A DNA stretch of 64,000 nucleotides from the NCBI GenBank assembly GCA_964036315.1, contig OZ038479.1:57762246-57826245 (forward strand), read 5' to 3'. Origin of the DNA: Acanthosepion esculentum (Eukaryota; Mollusca; Cephalopoda; Sepiida; Sepiidae). Below the pieces are notes generated by a model. That model was not told the DNA's origin, ran no database searches, and saw only the letters and a list, made by a program, of their open reading frames with translations. This document shows positions 1 through 10,496 of the stretch, piece by piece (within the stretch, counting starts at the first letter, position 1; every line of letters begins with the position of its first letter). Made by a program: the position numbers and the translations under genes.

Positions 1-433
1 TTGCATCTTATGAAATGTTTAGAATTAGAACAAGTTTTCTTTTTTAAATCCTTAACAATTGTAAAACGTCATTCACACACTTCTCATGAGTGCTTCCATA
101 TACTGATTCACAAATATTTTAATAAATTTTACTAACAGACCCAGGAAAAGTAATATTCCTTCAATTTTGCATATAGTAAAAATAAAATTCATATTTGCCT
201 GATACATGAATATATGACTTTATTTCATTCATGTGATATCTTTATATTAAGGAAGATTTTTTTTAAAATCCATGAGTTATGCAAAACATCAGTCACACAC
301 ATCTCAGCCGTGTACAAAAATGCAGATATGCAAATTTCAGAGGGAATCTCATTAGTAGAGATTAAAACAGGTGTCAGTATAATTTGACTTTTCAACAAAT
401 AGACATCTAGAGGATTCGCCCAGATATGTTTTT
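1..433 (-). other. 3' flank of the first ZNF array
   Basis: Downstream sequence of the minus-strand ZNF array, read right to left. It is homologous to the sequence after the arrays at 44073 and 61036 (shared stretch ending in the TAG that follows the last linker). A minus-strand AATAAA lies at 224-219. No other gene is seen, and the window edge truncates the flank. Confidence 0.6.
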
Positions 434-2218
434 CTAACCTGTGTGTGTGCGCATATGGCTCTTCAAATGTGACATTTGTGAAAATGAGGACCCACAAACT
501 TCACAAGAATATGGTTTCTCGCCAGTGTGTGTTCGCATATGGTTATTCAAATGACACAACTGTGAAAATGCAGATCCACAAACTTCACAAGAATATGGTT
601 TTTCTCCAGTGTGTGTTCGCATATGGTCCGTCAAATATGACTTCCTAGAAAAAGCAGTTCCACAAACATCACAACAATATGGTTTCTCTCCAGTGTGTGT
701 TCGTGCATGACGCTCCAAAGATGACATCTGTGTGAATGCAGATCCACAAACTTCACAAGAATATGGTTTCTCTCCAGTGTGTGTTCGCATATGGTTCTTC
801 AAATTTGACTTCATTGAAAATGCAGATCCACAAACTTCACAAGAATATGGTTTCTCTCCAGTGTGTGTTCGCATATGGTACTTCAAATGTGACTTCAGTG
901 AAAATGCAGATGCACAAACTTCACAAGAATATGGTTTCTCTCCAGTGTGTGTTCGCATATGACACACCAAAGATGATTTCATTGAAAATGCAGATTTACA
1001 AACTTCACAAGAATATGGTTTATCTCTAGTGTGTTTTCTGATATGACACTCTAAAGATGTCTTCTGTGTGAATGCTGATCCACAAACTTCACACGAATAT
1101 GGTTTCTCTCCAGTGTGTATTCGCATATGTTTCTTCAAAGATGACTTCAATGAAAATGCAGATGCACAAACTTCACAAGAATATGGTTTCTCTCCAGTGT
1201 GTGTACGTATATGCTCCTTCAAATATGATTTCTTTGAAAATGCAGATGCACAAACTTCACAAGAATATGGTTTCTGTTTTGGGTGTAATCTCATATGGCA
1301 CTTCAAATCTGCCTTCAAGGAAAATACAGATTCACAAACTCCACAAGAATGTGCTTTCTGGCCAGTATGTGTTTGCATATGGTCCTTCAATTGTGACTTC
1401 ATTGAAAATGCTGATTCACAAACTTCACAAGAATATGGTTTCTCTACAGTGTGTGATCTCATATGACTCTCGAAAGATGTAATTTTCATGAATGCTGATC
1501 CACAAACTTCACAAGAATGTGCTTTCTCTCCAGTGTGTGTTCGCATATGGTTCTTGAAATGTGACTTCATTGAAAATGCAGATCCACAAACTTCACAAGA
1601 ATAAGGTTTCTCTCCAGTGTGTGTTCGCATATGGTCCTTCAAATGTGACTTTCTTGAGAATGCAGATCCACAAACTTCACAAGAATATGGTTTCTCTCCA
1701 GTGTGTGTTCGTACATGATCCGCCAAGTGTGACTTCTGTGTGAATGCAGATCCACAAACTTCACAAGAATATGGTTTTTCTCCAGTGTGTTTTTGCATAT
1801 GACACATTAAAGATGATTTCATTGAAAATACAGATTGGCAATGTTCACAAGAATATGGTTTATCTTTAGTGTGGGTTCGTATATGAAACTTCAAAGATGT
1901 CATCTGTGTGAATGCAGATCCACAAACTTCACAAGAATATGGTTTCTCTCCAGTGTGTAGTCGCATATGGTTCTTCAAAGATGAGTTCAACGAAAATGCA
2001 GATCCACAAACTTCACAAGTATATGGTTTCTCACCAGTGTGTGTTCGTATATGCTCCTTCAAATGTGAGTCCTTTGAAAATGCAGATTTACAAACTTCAC
2101 AAGAATATGGTTTCTCTCTGGTGTGTGTTCGTATATGCTCCTTCAAATGTGACTTCTTTGAATATACAGATGCACAAACTTCACAAGAATAAGGTTTCTC
2201 TCCAGTCTGTGTTTGCAT
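434..2218 (-). CDS. C2H2 zinc-finger protein, 21 fingers (terminal-exon array)
   Basis: A 594-residue open frame made almost entirely of 21 tandem 28-residue C2H2 fingers (C-x2-C-x12-H-x3-H) joined by TGEKPY-type linkers, consensus [19 protein letters not shown]. From the family, a nuclear DNA-binding protein is expected; no effector domain is visible. Fingers 2-5 and 12-15 resemble each other in order and share odd linkers (TKDKPY/TRDKPY), so a four-finger block was duplicated internally. Finger 19 is the YCCDVC type seen in two other arrays here. The protein stops right after the last linker (HTG, TAG). ATG at 2218 is the first start after an in-frame TAA at 2251-2249, which stands where the 60 kb copy has GAA, so the N-terminal part of the exon is lost. 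Whether it is expressed is unknown; the 1.8 kb open frame in AT-rich DNA suggests recent constraint or homogenisation. Confidence 0.75.
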   Translation of the reverse strand: MQTQTGEKPYSCEVCASVYSKKSHLKEHIRTHTREKPYSCEVCKSAFSKDSHLKEHIRTHTGEKPYTCEVCGSAFSLNSSLKNHMRLHTGEKPYSCEVCGSAFTQMTSLKFHIRTHTKDKPYSCEHCQSVFSMKSSLMCHMQKHTGEKPYSCEVCGSAFTQKSHLADHVRTHTGEKPYSCEVCGSAFSRKSHLKDHMRTHTGEKPYSCEVCGSAFSMKSHFKNHMRTHTGEKAHSCEVCGSAFMKITSFESHMRSHTVEKPYSCEVCESAFSMKSQLKDHMQTHTGQKAHSCGVCESVFSLKADLKCHMRLHPKQKPYSCEVCASAFSKKSYLKEHIRTHTGEKPYSCEVCASAFSLKSSLKKHMRIHTGEKPYSCEVCGSAFTQKTSLECHIRKHTRDKPYSCEVCKSAFSMKSSLVCHMRTHTGEKPYSCEVCASAFSLKSHLKYHMRTHTGEKPYSCEVCGSAFSMKSNLKNHMRTHTGEKPYSCEVCGSAFTQMSSLERHARTHTGEKPYCCDVCGTAFSRKSYLTDHMRTHTGEKPYSCEVCGSAFSQLCHLNNHMRTHTGEKPYSCEVCGSSFSQMSHLKSHMRTHTG

Positions 2219-2579
2219 AGTGTTCCATGGAAATGATGATTCACTAAATTAACACGTATATGGTTTGTTCCTAGTTCATTTTCCCATATGGTACACTAAA
2301 TCTAAATACCTACAAATGTTTGCAAACTTCTCAATAACATGGCATCTCTAATTCAGCTTTCAATATTTTTTTATATGTAACAACAAATCTCTATAGAAAA
2401 CAAACTACACATTTCAAAGTACATTATTTCAAGTTAATGTTCACCTTGATGCTTTTGAAAATGTAGCTATAAAACTTTTACATTCTGTTCTTGATGGACA
2501 GTGAAGAGTCTTTTATTTATTTATATTCCCAAGAATAACAGTTTTTATCAATATTAGGAGATTCTCTCCAGTCAAAGAC
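2219..2579 (-). pseudogene. Decayed 5' part of ZNF exon X2 (copy A)
   Basis: Minus-strand sequence between a splice acceptor (tract ending TTTTACTTTGCAG at 2581-2580) and the open array at 2218. It matches the equivalent part of the exons at 42183 and 59727. It contains several in-frame stops and one degenerate finger remnant just before 2218 that keeps only the first cysteine. It is probably the old proximal part of the same terminal exon. Confidence 0.55.
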
Positions 2580-2770
2580 CTGCAAAGTAAAAGAAACAAC
2601 ACATATTTTAACAAAGTGAATAATACATGAAATCTATTCATATATTAACAGAGACATTTAATCAATTATTAGCGCTAGTTGAGTTCAATAGAGTGACACA
2701 ATAATGCAATATCAATAGAATGATCAGTAAGTTTATCTTCAATAATTTCCTTCTGGGTTGAAACACGATA

Positions 2771-3119
2771 TGTAAACTACAGTTAAAGAGTTTGAAGCCA
2801 CTCCCAGAATTATCATGGGAAGAACTTGACAGAAAAAAATGTAAAAGAGTCATTGAAAAAAGAATGGAATCAATTATCAAACTGAGAAACTTTTGCAATA
2901 AATGCCAAAAATTTGTGCTATAGTCTAAAGGATAAGATTTTGATGAGATGAAAATCTAATCATAAAATGCGTTATTACTTTTTGTCTAATAAAAAAATGA
3001 CATCTCACTTTTTTAACTATGTTTAATAAATTTTACCTTATTTACGTACAAAAAACTACTTTGGGGCCAATTTAAACAATTACCATACATAGCCTCAAAC
3101 CTTTGAACTGTAGTTCACA
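2771..3119 (+). mobile_element. Tc1/mariner remnant, copy A
   Basis: Terminal inverted repeats (left TGTAAACTACAGTTAAAG, right the complement of TGTGAACTACAGTTCAAAG) flanked by TA at 2769-2770 and 3120-3121. About 350 bp, with a decayed transposase C-terminal region between the ends that corresponds to the better preserved copy at 22223. It sits between ZNF exons X1 and X2. Confidence 0.8.
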
Positions 3120-3121
3120 TA

Positions 3122-3492
3122 TAATATAGTTTCTCTCCATAGTGTTCTGTAAAAATGCTGATACACTAAATTCACTTTTATATGGTTTGTTACTAGTGAT
3201 TTTTTCCAAATCTAAATAACTAGAGATGTTTGCAAACTTCACAAGAACATGGTTAATTCTTCTTTCAAATTTTTACTCATATGCAACAATGAGACTTTAC
3301 AGAAAAGAGAAACCACACATTTCAGAGTACTTCTGTTTGCAAAATCATGTTCCATTTGATACTTTTGAAAATGTAGATACACAACTTTTATATGAATATT
3401 GCAATGTTCTGTTCTTGATGGAGAGTGAAGAGTCTTGTTTTCCTTCATTTCCATTCTCAAGAATAACAGTTTTTATCAATATCATGAAAGAC
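3122..3492 (-). pseudogene. Decayed ZNF exon X1 (copy A)
   Basis: Begins at a minus-strand acceptor (TTTTACTTTTCAG at 3494-3493) followed by GTCTTTCATGAT. It encodes relics of a finger (CVSTFSKVS and similar) interrupted by stops, and ends where the Tc1 terminal repeat begins. It is homologous to the exons at 41257, 52547 and 58801. Confidence 0.55.
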
Positions 3493-4920
3493 CTGAAAAG
3501 TAAAAGTAACAACACACACGACAATGGATAATCCATGAAATCAGTTCATATGTCAACAGATATATTCAGCTATGTATGAATGCTAGTTGAGATCAGCACA
3601 GGGAGACAATAATGCAGTAGCCAAGAAAGATCAATCGAGAAATCACTAAGTTTATCTTAAACAATTTACTTTTGAGCATGAAGCAAAATATGCAAGTGCT
3701 ATAAATCAAGATGGTGATTTCAATCCAACAATTATTAGTTTGTTAATATGAATTACAACTAGAGGCCAACACAATACCTAAAATCTTTTTGCCATTAATA
3801 TGAAATTTCTGATATAAAATCAATCTATATTAACTCTATAGAAGCAAAGATGTTTTTGAAAGTAATATTATGAAAAGATCTTTAACTTCAAACAGTTATT
3901 ATAATATACATCAGGGAATTAAAAAATAGAAACATCAAAAAGCTGGCTTTCAAAATCTTACACAAATGTACTAAGTATTGGCTATGCATATAATTTCCAA
4001 TATTTAATAAATGATGAAAATTATTTATAGAAATTTCCATTTTAAATTTTACAAGGAAAGATGTTACATGTGATTTCATCAGTGAATTCATTTACTTATA
4101 AAATCCAAATCTCATTGGAATTGGCACATTTTAAAAGGTAAATCTCCCGAGAAATTCTGCTGAATGTTTATCAAACAAAATATACCAGGATATACATAAA
4201 GGGTGATTCATATAATATTGAGAAGAAATATTCACATAACAGTTTGTAGAAAAGGGCAAAATTTAATATTTTCAGAAAAGAACCTCATGATAAAAGTGTT
4301 TTACAATTAAAAGATGAATCATGTCAAGTGTGACACTATTGTTGCAGGAATCTTTTTTCAATGGATAATGTATTTTTACAAGAATTGTATTCATTATGCG
4401 AATATTTTAATTAGAACAATTTATAAACTGATAAATTGTTTGAAATCCTGTATTAAGTTTTAGTGGTCAAATGATATTGTTCAAAATTTTTAAAAAAATA
4501 TTATCACAATATTATCAGAAAATAAAAGTGATAGCTATTGTAAAATTAAAGTCAAAGTATTAAAAATTCTATAAACATTAGATTATGGAGAATATTTTCC
4601 TAAATTTTAAAGATTACTGAGAACTTAAAAATTATATTAAAACAATACTATGACTGTACTTACCTAATGAAACATGCAAAAAAGCTCATGAAAATTCAAT
4701 GATCCTTAATATTTTAAAAAGAATTTTGAATTTATTTTATGGTGATTTTCATAAATATGGATGCCCAAATGCAACATTATCAAAAAATAAGTGTTAGTAA
4801 AGTTAAAATTAATTGGTAAGTTTCTTCATAGGTTAACTATAATGCCACAGTAACTAAAATTCAATAAAATATTAGATTGCTTAGAATATTTTCTTCAAAT
4901 TTTAAGATTATGGTGTAAAC
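3493..4920 (-). repeat. Upstream flank of ZNF cassette A
   Basis: AT-rich non-coding sequence, an inverted copy of about 39900-41256 and of about 57700-58800. A 67-codon open frame at 3888-4091 has counterparts at 40708-40899 and 58248-58439, but they differ mainly by amino-acid-changing substitutions, so coding is not supported. Homology to the other cassettes stops abruptly at about 4920, a duplication or insertion edge. Confidence 0.6.
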
Positions 4921-5150
4921 ATTTTTTTACCTTACATTTTAATAAAAAAATAGACTTTAAAAAAAATAAAATTTATTTTTGTATCCTAACATTTGAAAAA
5001 AAAAAAAATACACCTTAAAATTGAAAATTAAATTTATTTTTGTATCCTTATATTTGAAAAAATAATTTTGAAATAAAAACAACATTTACAATACGAAAAT
5101 TTTATACATATTTTATTTTTATTATTTAATACAAGTGATAAATGAATTGC
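4921..5150. repeat. AT-rich minisatellite-like stretch
   Basis: Two copies of a roughly 65 bp unit containing AAATTTATTTTTGTATCC (near 4969 and 5029), followed by A/T runs. No coding or RNA feature is seen. Confidence 0.5.
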
Positions 5151-5186
5151 TATGCAATCAAATTGAGACTTTCGTGAAAATTTGGT

Positions 5187-5202
5187 GGCCCTTAAAAGGG
5201 CT
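5187..5202 (-). terminator. Histone-type 3' stem-loop, distal copy
   Basis: On the minus strand AGCCCTTTTAAGGGCC matches the metazoan histone mRNA 3' stem-loop (six-base stem, four-base loop) at all but the first base. It is preceded by an A-rich run, followed at once by ACCA, and about 11 nt later by CACGAAAGT, which resembles the purine-rich downstream element bound by U7 snRNA. No histone gene is present. It lies downstream of the minus-strand transposase-like pseudogene. Confidence 0.5.
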
Positions 5203-5256
5203 TTTTTGTTTAATTTAAAAAAGGATTGGTATTAGTGGTATTTTCTTTCTTTTCAA

Positions 5257-5536
5257 CTATTTGCCCATAGTTGGGACCCTAACAGGTGCTACCATTCCGG
5301 GACTTGGGAACAACAGCAACTAAGAGGTGGTTTCATGCTCCTCAAGACCTCCAACATAATGCTTGGAGTCATTGCTGCCAGCCCTGAAAAGGGCCATTTT
5401 CACTATTTGCCCACAGCTGGGACCCTAACAGGTGCTACCACTCCGGGCCAGAGTGGACCTGAGAACAACAGCAACTAAAAGGTGGTTTCACGATCCTCAA
5501 GACCTCCAACCTAACACGCGGAGTCATTGCTGCCAG
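5257..5536 (-). repeat. Tandem duplication (about 146 bp period) carrying a histone-like stem-loop
   Basis: Units 5257-5381 and 5403-5536 are close copies (shared CCCTAACAGGTGCTACCA and CCTCAAGACCTCCAAC). They are separated by a linker holding the second stem-loop. The segment is richer in G+C than its surroundings. No reading frame is recognised. Confidence 0.7.
5380..5395 (-). terminator. Histone-type 3' stem-loop, proximal copy
   Basis: On the minus strand GGCCCTTTTCAGGGCT fits the canonical histone stem-loop, with a G-U pair at the base. Its 3' flank (GGCAGC) lacks the ACCCA-like sequence and no clear purine-rich element follows, so it is the weaker of the two as a processing signal. Confidence 0.4.
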
Positions 5537-5583
5537 TTGTAGTTTATTGTCATACCCAAGACTGGTTATCATTGTCTTTTTAT

Positions 5584-8500
5584 TTAAAATTTCAAGTCCT
5601 GCATAATATAGTCAGCTCCAAATTCATATTTGTCTAACAAATACTCTTCATCTTCATAGGTCTCATTCGTATAGTAAATCGTGTAATTAGTAAAACTCAT
5701 TACAAAACCCTGAAATGTTTTATCAACCAAACAAACTGTCCAAGTAGGCTCTATCAGTTTGCTGACTACATTACCACAATATTTTTGGAATATTTTCAGC
5801 AAAATCATTTTAAATTTGTGGAAATGTTTTCCATGATTGCCGAAATGCTATAGCTCGGAATATTCTTCGATTTTCTCTGGTTGCCGTTTCTTTCTGGCTT
5901 TTGATGTTGTTGTCGCTTTTTATTCTCCCTCTCAGCAATTTCTGCCTCTAAGATGTCTTCATTTTGCTTGCGTTGGTCAACCGGTTTCCTACTGAAGATC
6001 ATTGCTTTATTCAAGTGCCTTTCAAATGTCTCAGCATCCATCTCATCTATGAAGTGCATTGTATTGTTTCTTTTCGCTTTTATTATGTTGCTGATGCTGG
6101 AGACATAAGCATGTGCAGATATTCTCTTTTTTTCACAAAACTCCCCAATAACACTTTCAGCTAGCATGGTATGTTGACGCACTGATGTCAGGACCGATTC
6201 ACAGGCATTATCTACGGTCTGGAAGGATTCAATACTACCTTTCAAACAGGCATTTAACATTTCTCTAAACAACAATGGATTCTGTGGTGGAACCATAATT
6301 TCTTCAATAACTTCAATCCAATCTTGTACCAAAAAAGTCCTTTTCAGCTGATAAACTCTGCATGGGGTCCTGAACTTGTTGCATATTGGAAATGATGTCC
6401 TTGACAGTTTTCATGGTATCAATTGGATTTGCTTCATTTGATAGTTTTGTATAGAAGTTGGTCATGCATGGCCCAGACAGCATTTTCCCCATTATTGCCA
6501 AGACATGAAATTCCACTTAAACAGCTTCTTGCCTGAATATAAAATTTTCACGGTTCTCAAAGTTTCATTTTGTGCAGGAAGTCCAATGATATATTTCTTG
6601 ATTTTTTCAAACAAGGAAAAATATATGTAGGCTAAATGAAACAGGACGTGTAATCAGTTCCCTCTGTATCTTGTCAAGTGAGTCATTTTAAGATCTTTCA
6701 AGAATTTCCGTATTGCTTGAATATTGCCTGATCTGTTACTATATCTTAGGGTGTTCATTCCAACAATGATTCGCCATGCTAGGCATTCTGTAGCCTCCTT
6801 GCCAGTGTACTTAACTTCACATATTTGCAACTCCTTCCTTACTTACTTTATGCAAAATAGCTTCCAAATTGTGCAAGTTACAGTTCAGTTCAATCAGTTG
6901 TTGATTCCACTTTTTCTCTAATAAAAATATTGTTAAATGGTTGACAGGTGCCAGGTCAGTCAAGCAACATTTGATCTTTGAAATGATTTCTTTCTTAATC
7001 TCAGCAGCATTATTACCAGTTGATACAGCATATGTCTCACTTAAGTTGTCAATAGACTCGCATATATGCTCTGTGTAGTCTTTGGCAGTACCTCCGGGAA
7101 GATGTTCAAGTGAAATTAAATGAGCAGAAGATGGTGTCGTGTGTATTACACAGTTGACGTGTATCCCCTCTTGTGTAGTTGCATCAAACATTATAGTGCA
7201 AGTCTCTGCATTCCGTACAGCAGTAGCAGTTTTCAAATCAGAAAAAAATCCCAGTTCTCCTAACATTCGGCCAATTGTGGTTCTGGAGCTGCTTTCAAAG
7301 CCTGTTAGGCTGTCTTGGAATCTTGGTACAATTGACTGAAGCAATTCACCGACATGTTTTGCAGAGATCCCTTTCACTAAACAGTCATAATTTAGCTTCC
7401 TGGACCAAAATTTTTTGGACTTCTTTGACTTTTTGGGTTTTTTCAATTTCATAGAATTCTTCAGTTTCTTCACTAATTGAGCCATTCCTTTAAGTTTTTT
7501 TCGCAGTCGTAAAATTGTTTGGCTCTGTTTCGCAACTCTGTTCCTTAAATATGTATACATGTCATGTCTGTGGTGTCTCCTGTGAAGTCGTTGGTGCCCT
7601 AAATTTCATCACCTCTCCACAGGTCCGTTCAAATACTAAGAAAGATGCCGTTCCTGTATGCCTTGAGTTGTATTTATTTTTTTTTAACTAAATAATTGTA
7701 GTCAATATTAGGGAAATTGTTTTTGGCATTATTGGAGCAGGCTCAGTCATATACATCCTTGATAGTAAATCCATGTTTTAAGTGAGCAAAGATAAGGCCA
7801 CACAGAATCGGTTTGCCGCTTTCAGGTACACTGTACTTTTCTAAACACCGATTAACTCAAGACATCTGGAAAAGTCAAAATAAAAAATTAGTAAAAGTAA
7901 ATTAGCAAAAAGTAAATTTAAGATGGCAAAATATTATGAACTGTAAGTTTAGTAATAAATTGGAGAAAAAATAAAATACACACTTTGTCATGTAAAAATT
8001 AAAGGGTACGTTTCAAGTTTTTTATCTTCATTTAAATTTAAAAAAACTAAATGGCAGCCTGACAAAGAATATATATAATAAAATTTCAAATTATTAAAAT
8101 GGTACTTTTTAAGCTCTACCCTAGCAACTCTCCAAATTCAAAGACTAGTCAACTACCTTCTTTGCTATATCTTCATATAAAGTTTAAAAAAAAAATTGAC
8201 AGAAATCTGACTTACAAAAGATACTAAATAACAAAATCAAATTATCTATAAATACTTAAGGGAAAAAATTAAAATGGTACTTACTTTTTTATGCAATACC
8301 CTATTGACTTTGCAAATTCAAAAACTTGTTGAGTTCCTTTCTCTGTGCAGAATATTCAATTCTTCATTCAAAGTAAAAAAAAAAAAATAATTAACTGAAG
8401 AATGACTGTCAAAAGACAATAAATGACACAAATTCAAAAAATGGTGAAAAGGTATATAAAAATGAAATGGTACTTACCTTTCAAAAAATTACAAATGGTG

Positions 8501-8586
8501 GCCAGTCTCTCAGTGTAGCAGTCTTCTGACTCTTCTCTCACCCAGTCTTGTAAATATTCTTCTTACTTCTGCCTTATTGTTTTCAT
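5584..8586 (-). pseudogene. Multi-exon transposase-like gene, decayed
   Basis: The minus strand encodes one protein in pieces. Exon 1 (8586-8478) opens with ATG, has an in-frame TAA at codon 8, reads on as EYLQDWVREESEDC, and ends at donor G|GTAAGTACC. A small exon (about 8344-8285, VFEFAKSIGYCIK) ends at a second GTAAGTACC donor, and a decayed duplicate lies at about 8163-8105. Acceptor CCAG at 7869-7866 opens the main exon. The largest open piece, 7560-6817, has a basic coiled start, then IMFDATTQEG, CCLTDLAPVN and CNLHNLEA. The spacing of these aspartates suggests an RNase H-like DDE transposase, but the family is not recognised with certainty. Further pieces at 6516-6313, 6332-5805 and 5808-5584 complete the C-terminus, so there are at least three frame breaks. 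A minus-strand AATAAA at 5548-5543 follows the stop. Confidence 0.6.
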
Positions 8587-8600
8587 AATTTTATTTAATT
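7700..8600 (-). other. Intron-like spacers of the transposase-like pseudogene
   Basis: AT-rich sequence between the short exons described above. It includes an imperfect direct repeat of about 180 bp (8095-8270 against 8275-8450) that carries the duplicated small exon and its donor. No other gene is seen. Confidence 0.45.
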
Positions 8601-8602
8601 TA

Positions 8603-10490
8603 GGTATAACTATGAGATCGATAAAAAAAAAAATAGCATACCATGAATAAAAAAGGCCTTAAACTTGATGAAAATAATTTTTATCGTTTAAATATTAATG
8701 TTATTATAAAGAGAAAAGTATTTTTTGAGTATTTTTTTACATTTTTTAATAATTTCTAGCACATCCAAAATTTTCGTTAAAAATCTTGAATTTTTTTTAA
8801 TCAGAAAAATTGACAGAAAATGAATCATCAGCTGTTTTTTTTAAACTTTTGTTTACAAAAGTGAATGTCACCGTTTAAAATTCATTAAAAAAAAAAATCA
8901 ATTATAATTTTTTTTTATAATTTTAAGAAAATTAGAAATTATAAAGTTTATTTAATATACTTTGAAACAAAGATTGCTTACTTTCTGCACTGAAAAAATG
9001 TTCTTTCATTTGGGAGAAAGCCGGTCTGAACTGCGGTGTTGATTGACGAGTGACATGTGCGCTATGTTACATGAGAAAATTTATAGTATATAATTTTTAA
9101 TTATTTTTTAAAATTTTGCTGTCTTTATTAGAACGTTTTAACTTTTGATTGAAAAATCTTGTTTCTCGTCATCACTGGAACTCTAGTAAATAACATGGCA
9201 AATTTGATGTACATTTTTTTCTTAGGACACACATTAATTTTGAAAATCTTGCAAAAATAGAAATAACTGTCAGATTTTTAATGAAACTTTCAGAAACTAT
9301 TCAGGAATGCTAGACATTTTTTCTACTTAATCACATACACTTTTTATTTTATTTTTCATAGCCAAGTAAGAACAGGGGTTTAGAAATTCAATGCAATCGT
9401 TATCAGACATTCATAAATTTATTTTTTTAATTAAAACTTCTCCACACGTGTTTCACCAATCATAAATGTAAAAATGTAAAGGCCATTAAGTGTCGTACAT
9501 TTTTATACAAAATCAAGTCACGTGATGTTTTTATTGTATCATGTTTCTTCCATGCCGCCGTACCTTTGATTTATAGCGTTTTTTTGTTGACAGATAGGGC
9601 AAGGAACAGTAAGATTATTCTCATTGGTGGTTTGTTGATTGTAAAAACCTTGTGCTTTTTATAATCTGTACAGATACATGTACTTAAAAAAAAAACATTA
9701 AGTAAAGGATTCAACCATCCTACTAATTTTACAATATTTAACAACTTTATGTAAAAATTTTAAAGTGATTTTTTAAATAACAATTCTTTTAAAAATTCAT
9801 TTTTCATTGAAAAAGTTTTTGCCTTCAGACAATATTATGCATATTGATAAAAACAAATAAAAGCAACTAAAAGCATTTAAAATTAAATAGTATCTTTGTT
9901 TTATTGAGTTTTGTATGTTACAATTCAGAGCTGATTTTAGGTTTACGAGGTCGGATTTTTAGAAAAACAAAACATGATTTACTTTCCTCAAAGCCTTGTG
10001 TTTTTATCTAATATAATGACTTGCATTATTTGACATTGAATTTTTAGAGTTTTCATTAATTTATTTAGTGGGGGGGTAATATATATATAAAAAAATATAT
10101 ATTTTTATAATGACTTTAAAAAAAAAAAATAACATATTTATAATAATTTCCATCATTCCTGAATGGTTTTTGAAAGTTTCATTAAAATCTGACAGTTATT
10201 TCTATTTTTGCAAGATTTTAAAAATTAATGTGTGTCATAAGAAAAAATGCACAAAAAAAATCGCCATGTTATTTACTACAGTTCCGGTGATGACGAGAAA
10301 CAAGGTTTTTCAATGGAATGTTAGAATATTCTAATAAACGCAGAAAATTTTTTAAAAATAATTAAAAATTACTTTGTTTTTTCCTCTTAATAGTAACATA
10401 AACAATTAGACGATAAAAAAATTTTTCAGCAAGTTTGGCGTCTTTTTCATCATGCTATGCTCTTTTTTTTAGTGATCTCATGGTTATACC
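8603..10490. mobile_element. E-family element E1 (long TIRs, TA flanks)
   Basis: Ends GGTATAACTATGAGATC and, on the complement, GGTATAACCATGAGATC, flanked by TA at 8601-8602 and 10491-10492. Inverted similarity continues inward past the family signature (GCATACCATGA..AAAAAGGCC) to sequence around 9130-9330 and 10140-10340 (TTGTTTCTCGTCATCAC against its complement). It is about 1.9 kb with no transposase frame, so it would be non-autonomous. The left end lies 16 bp from exon 1 of the transposase-like pseudogene. TA flanks suggest a Tc1/mariner-type target, which is inference. Confidence 0.65.
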
Positions 10491-10496
10491 TAATTG

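Noticed and set aside
445..2220. Long plus-strand open frames rich in [20 protein letters not shown] across the ZNF array, and their equivalents opposite the other arrays
   Set aside because: They are the antisense image of the 84 bp finger repeat. The period and content follow the fingers exactly.
5187..5536. A histone gene next to the stem-loops
   Set aside because: No histone-fold or tail sequence can be read in any frame of 5150-5600; only the 3' end element matches.
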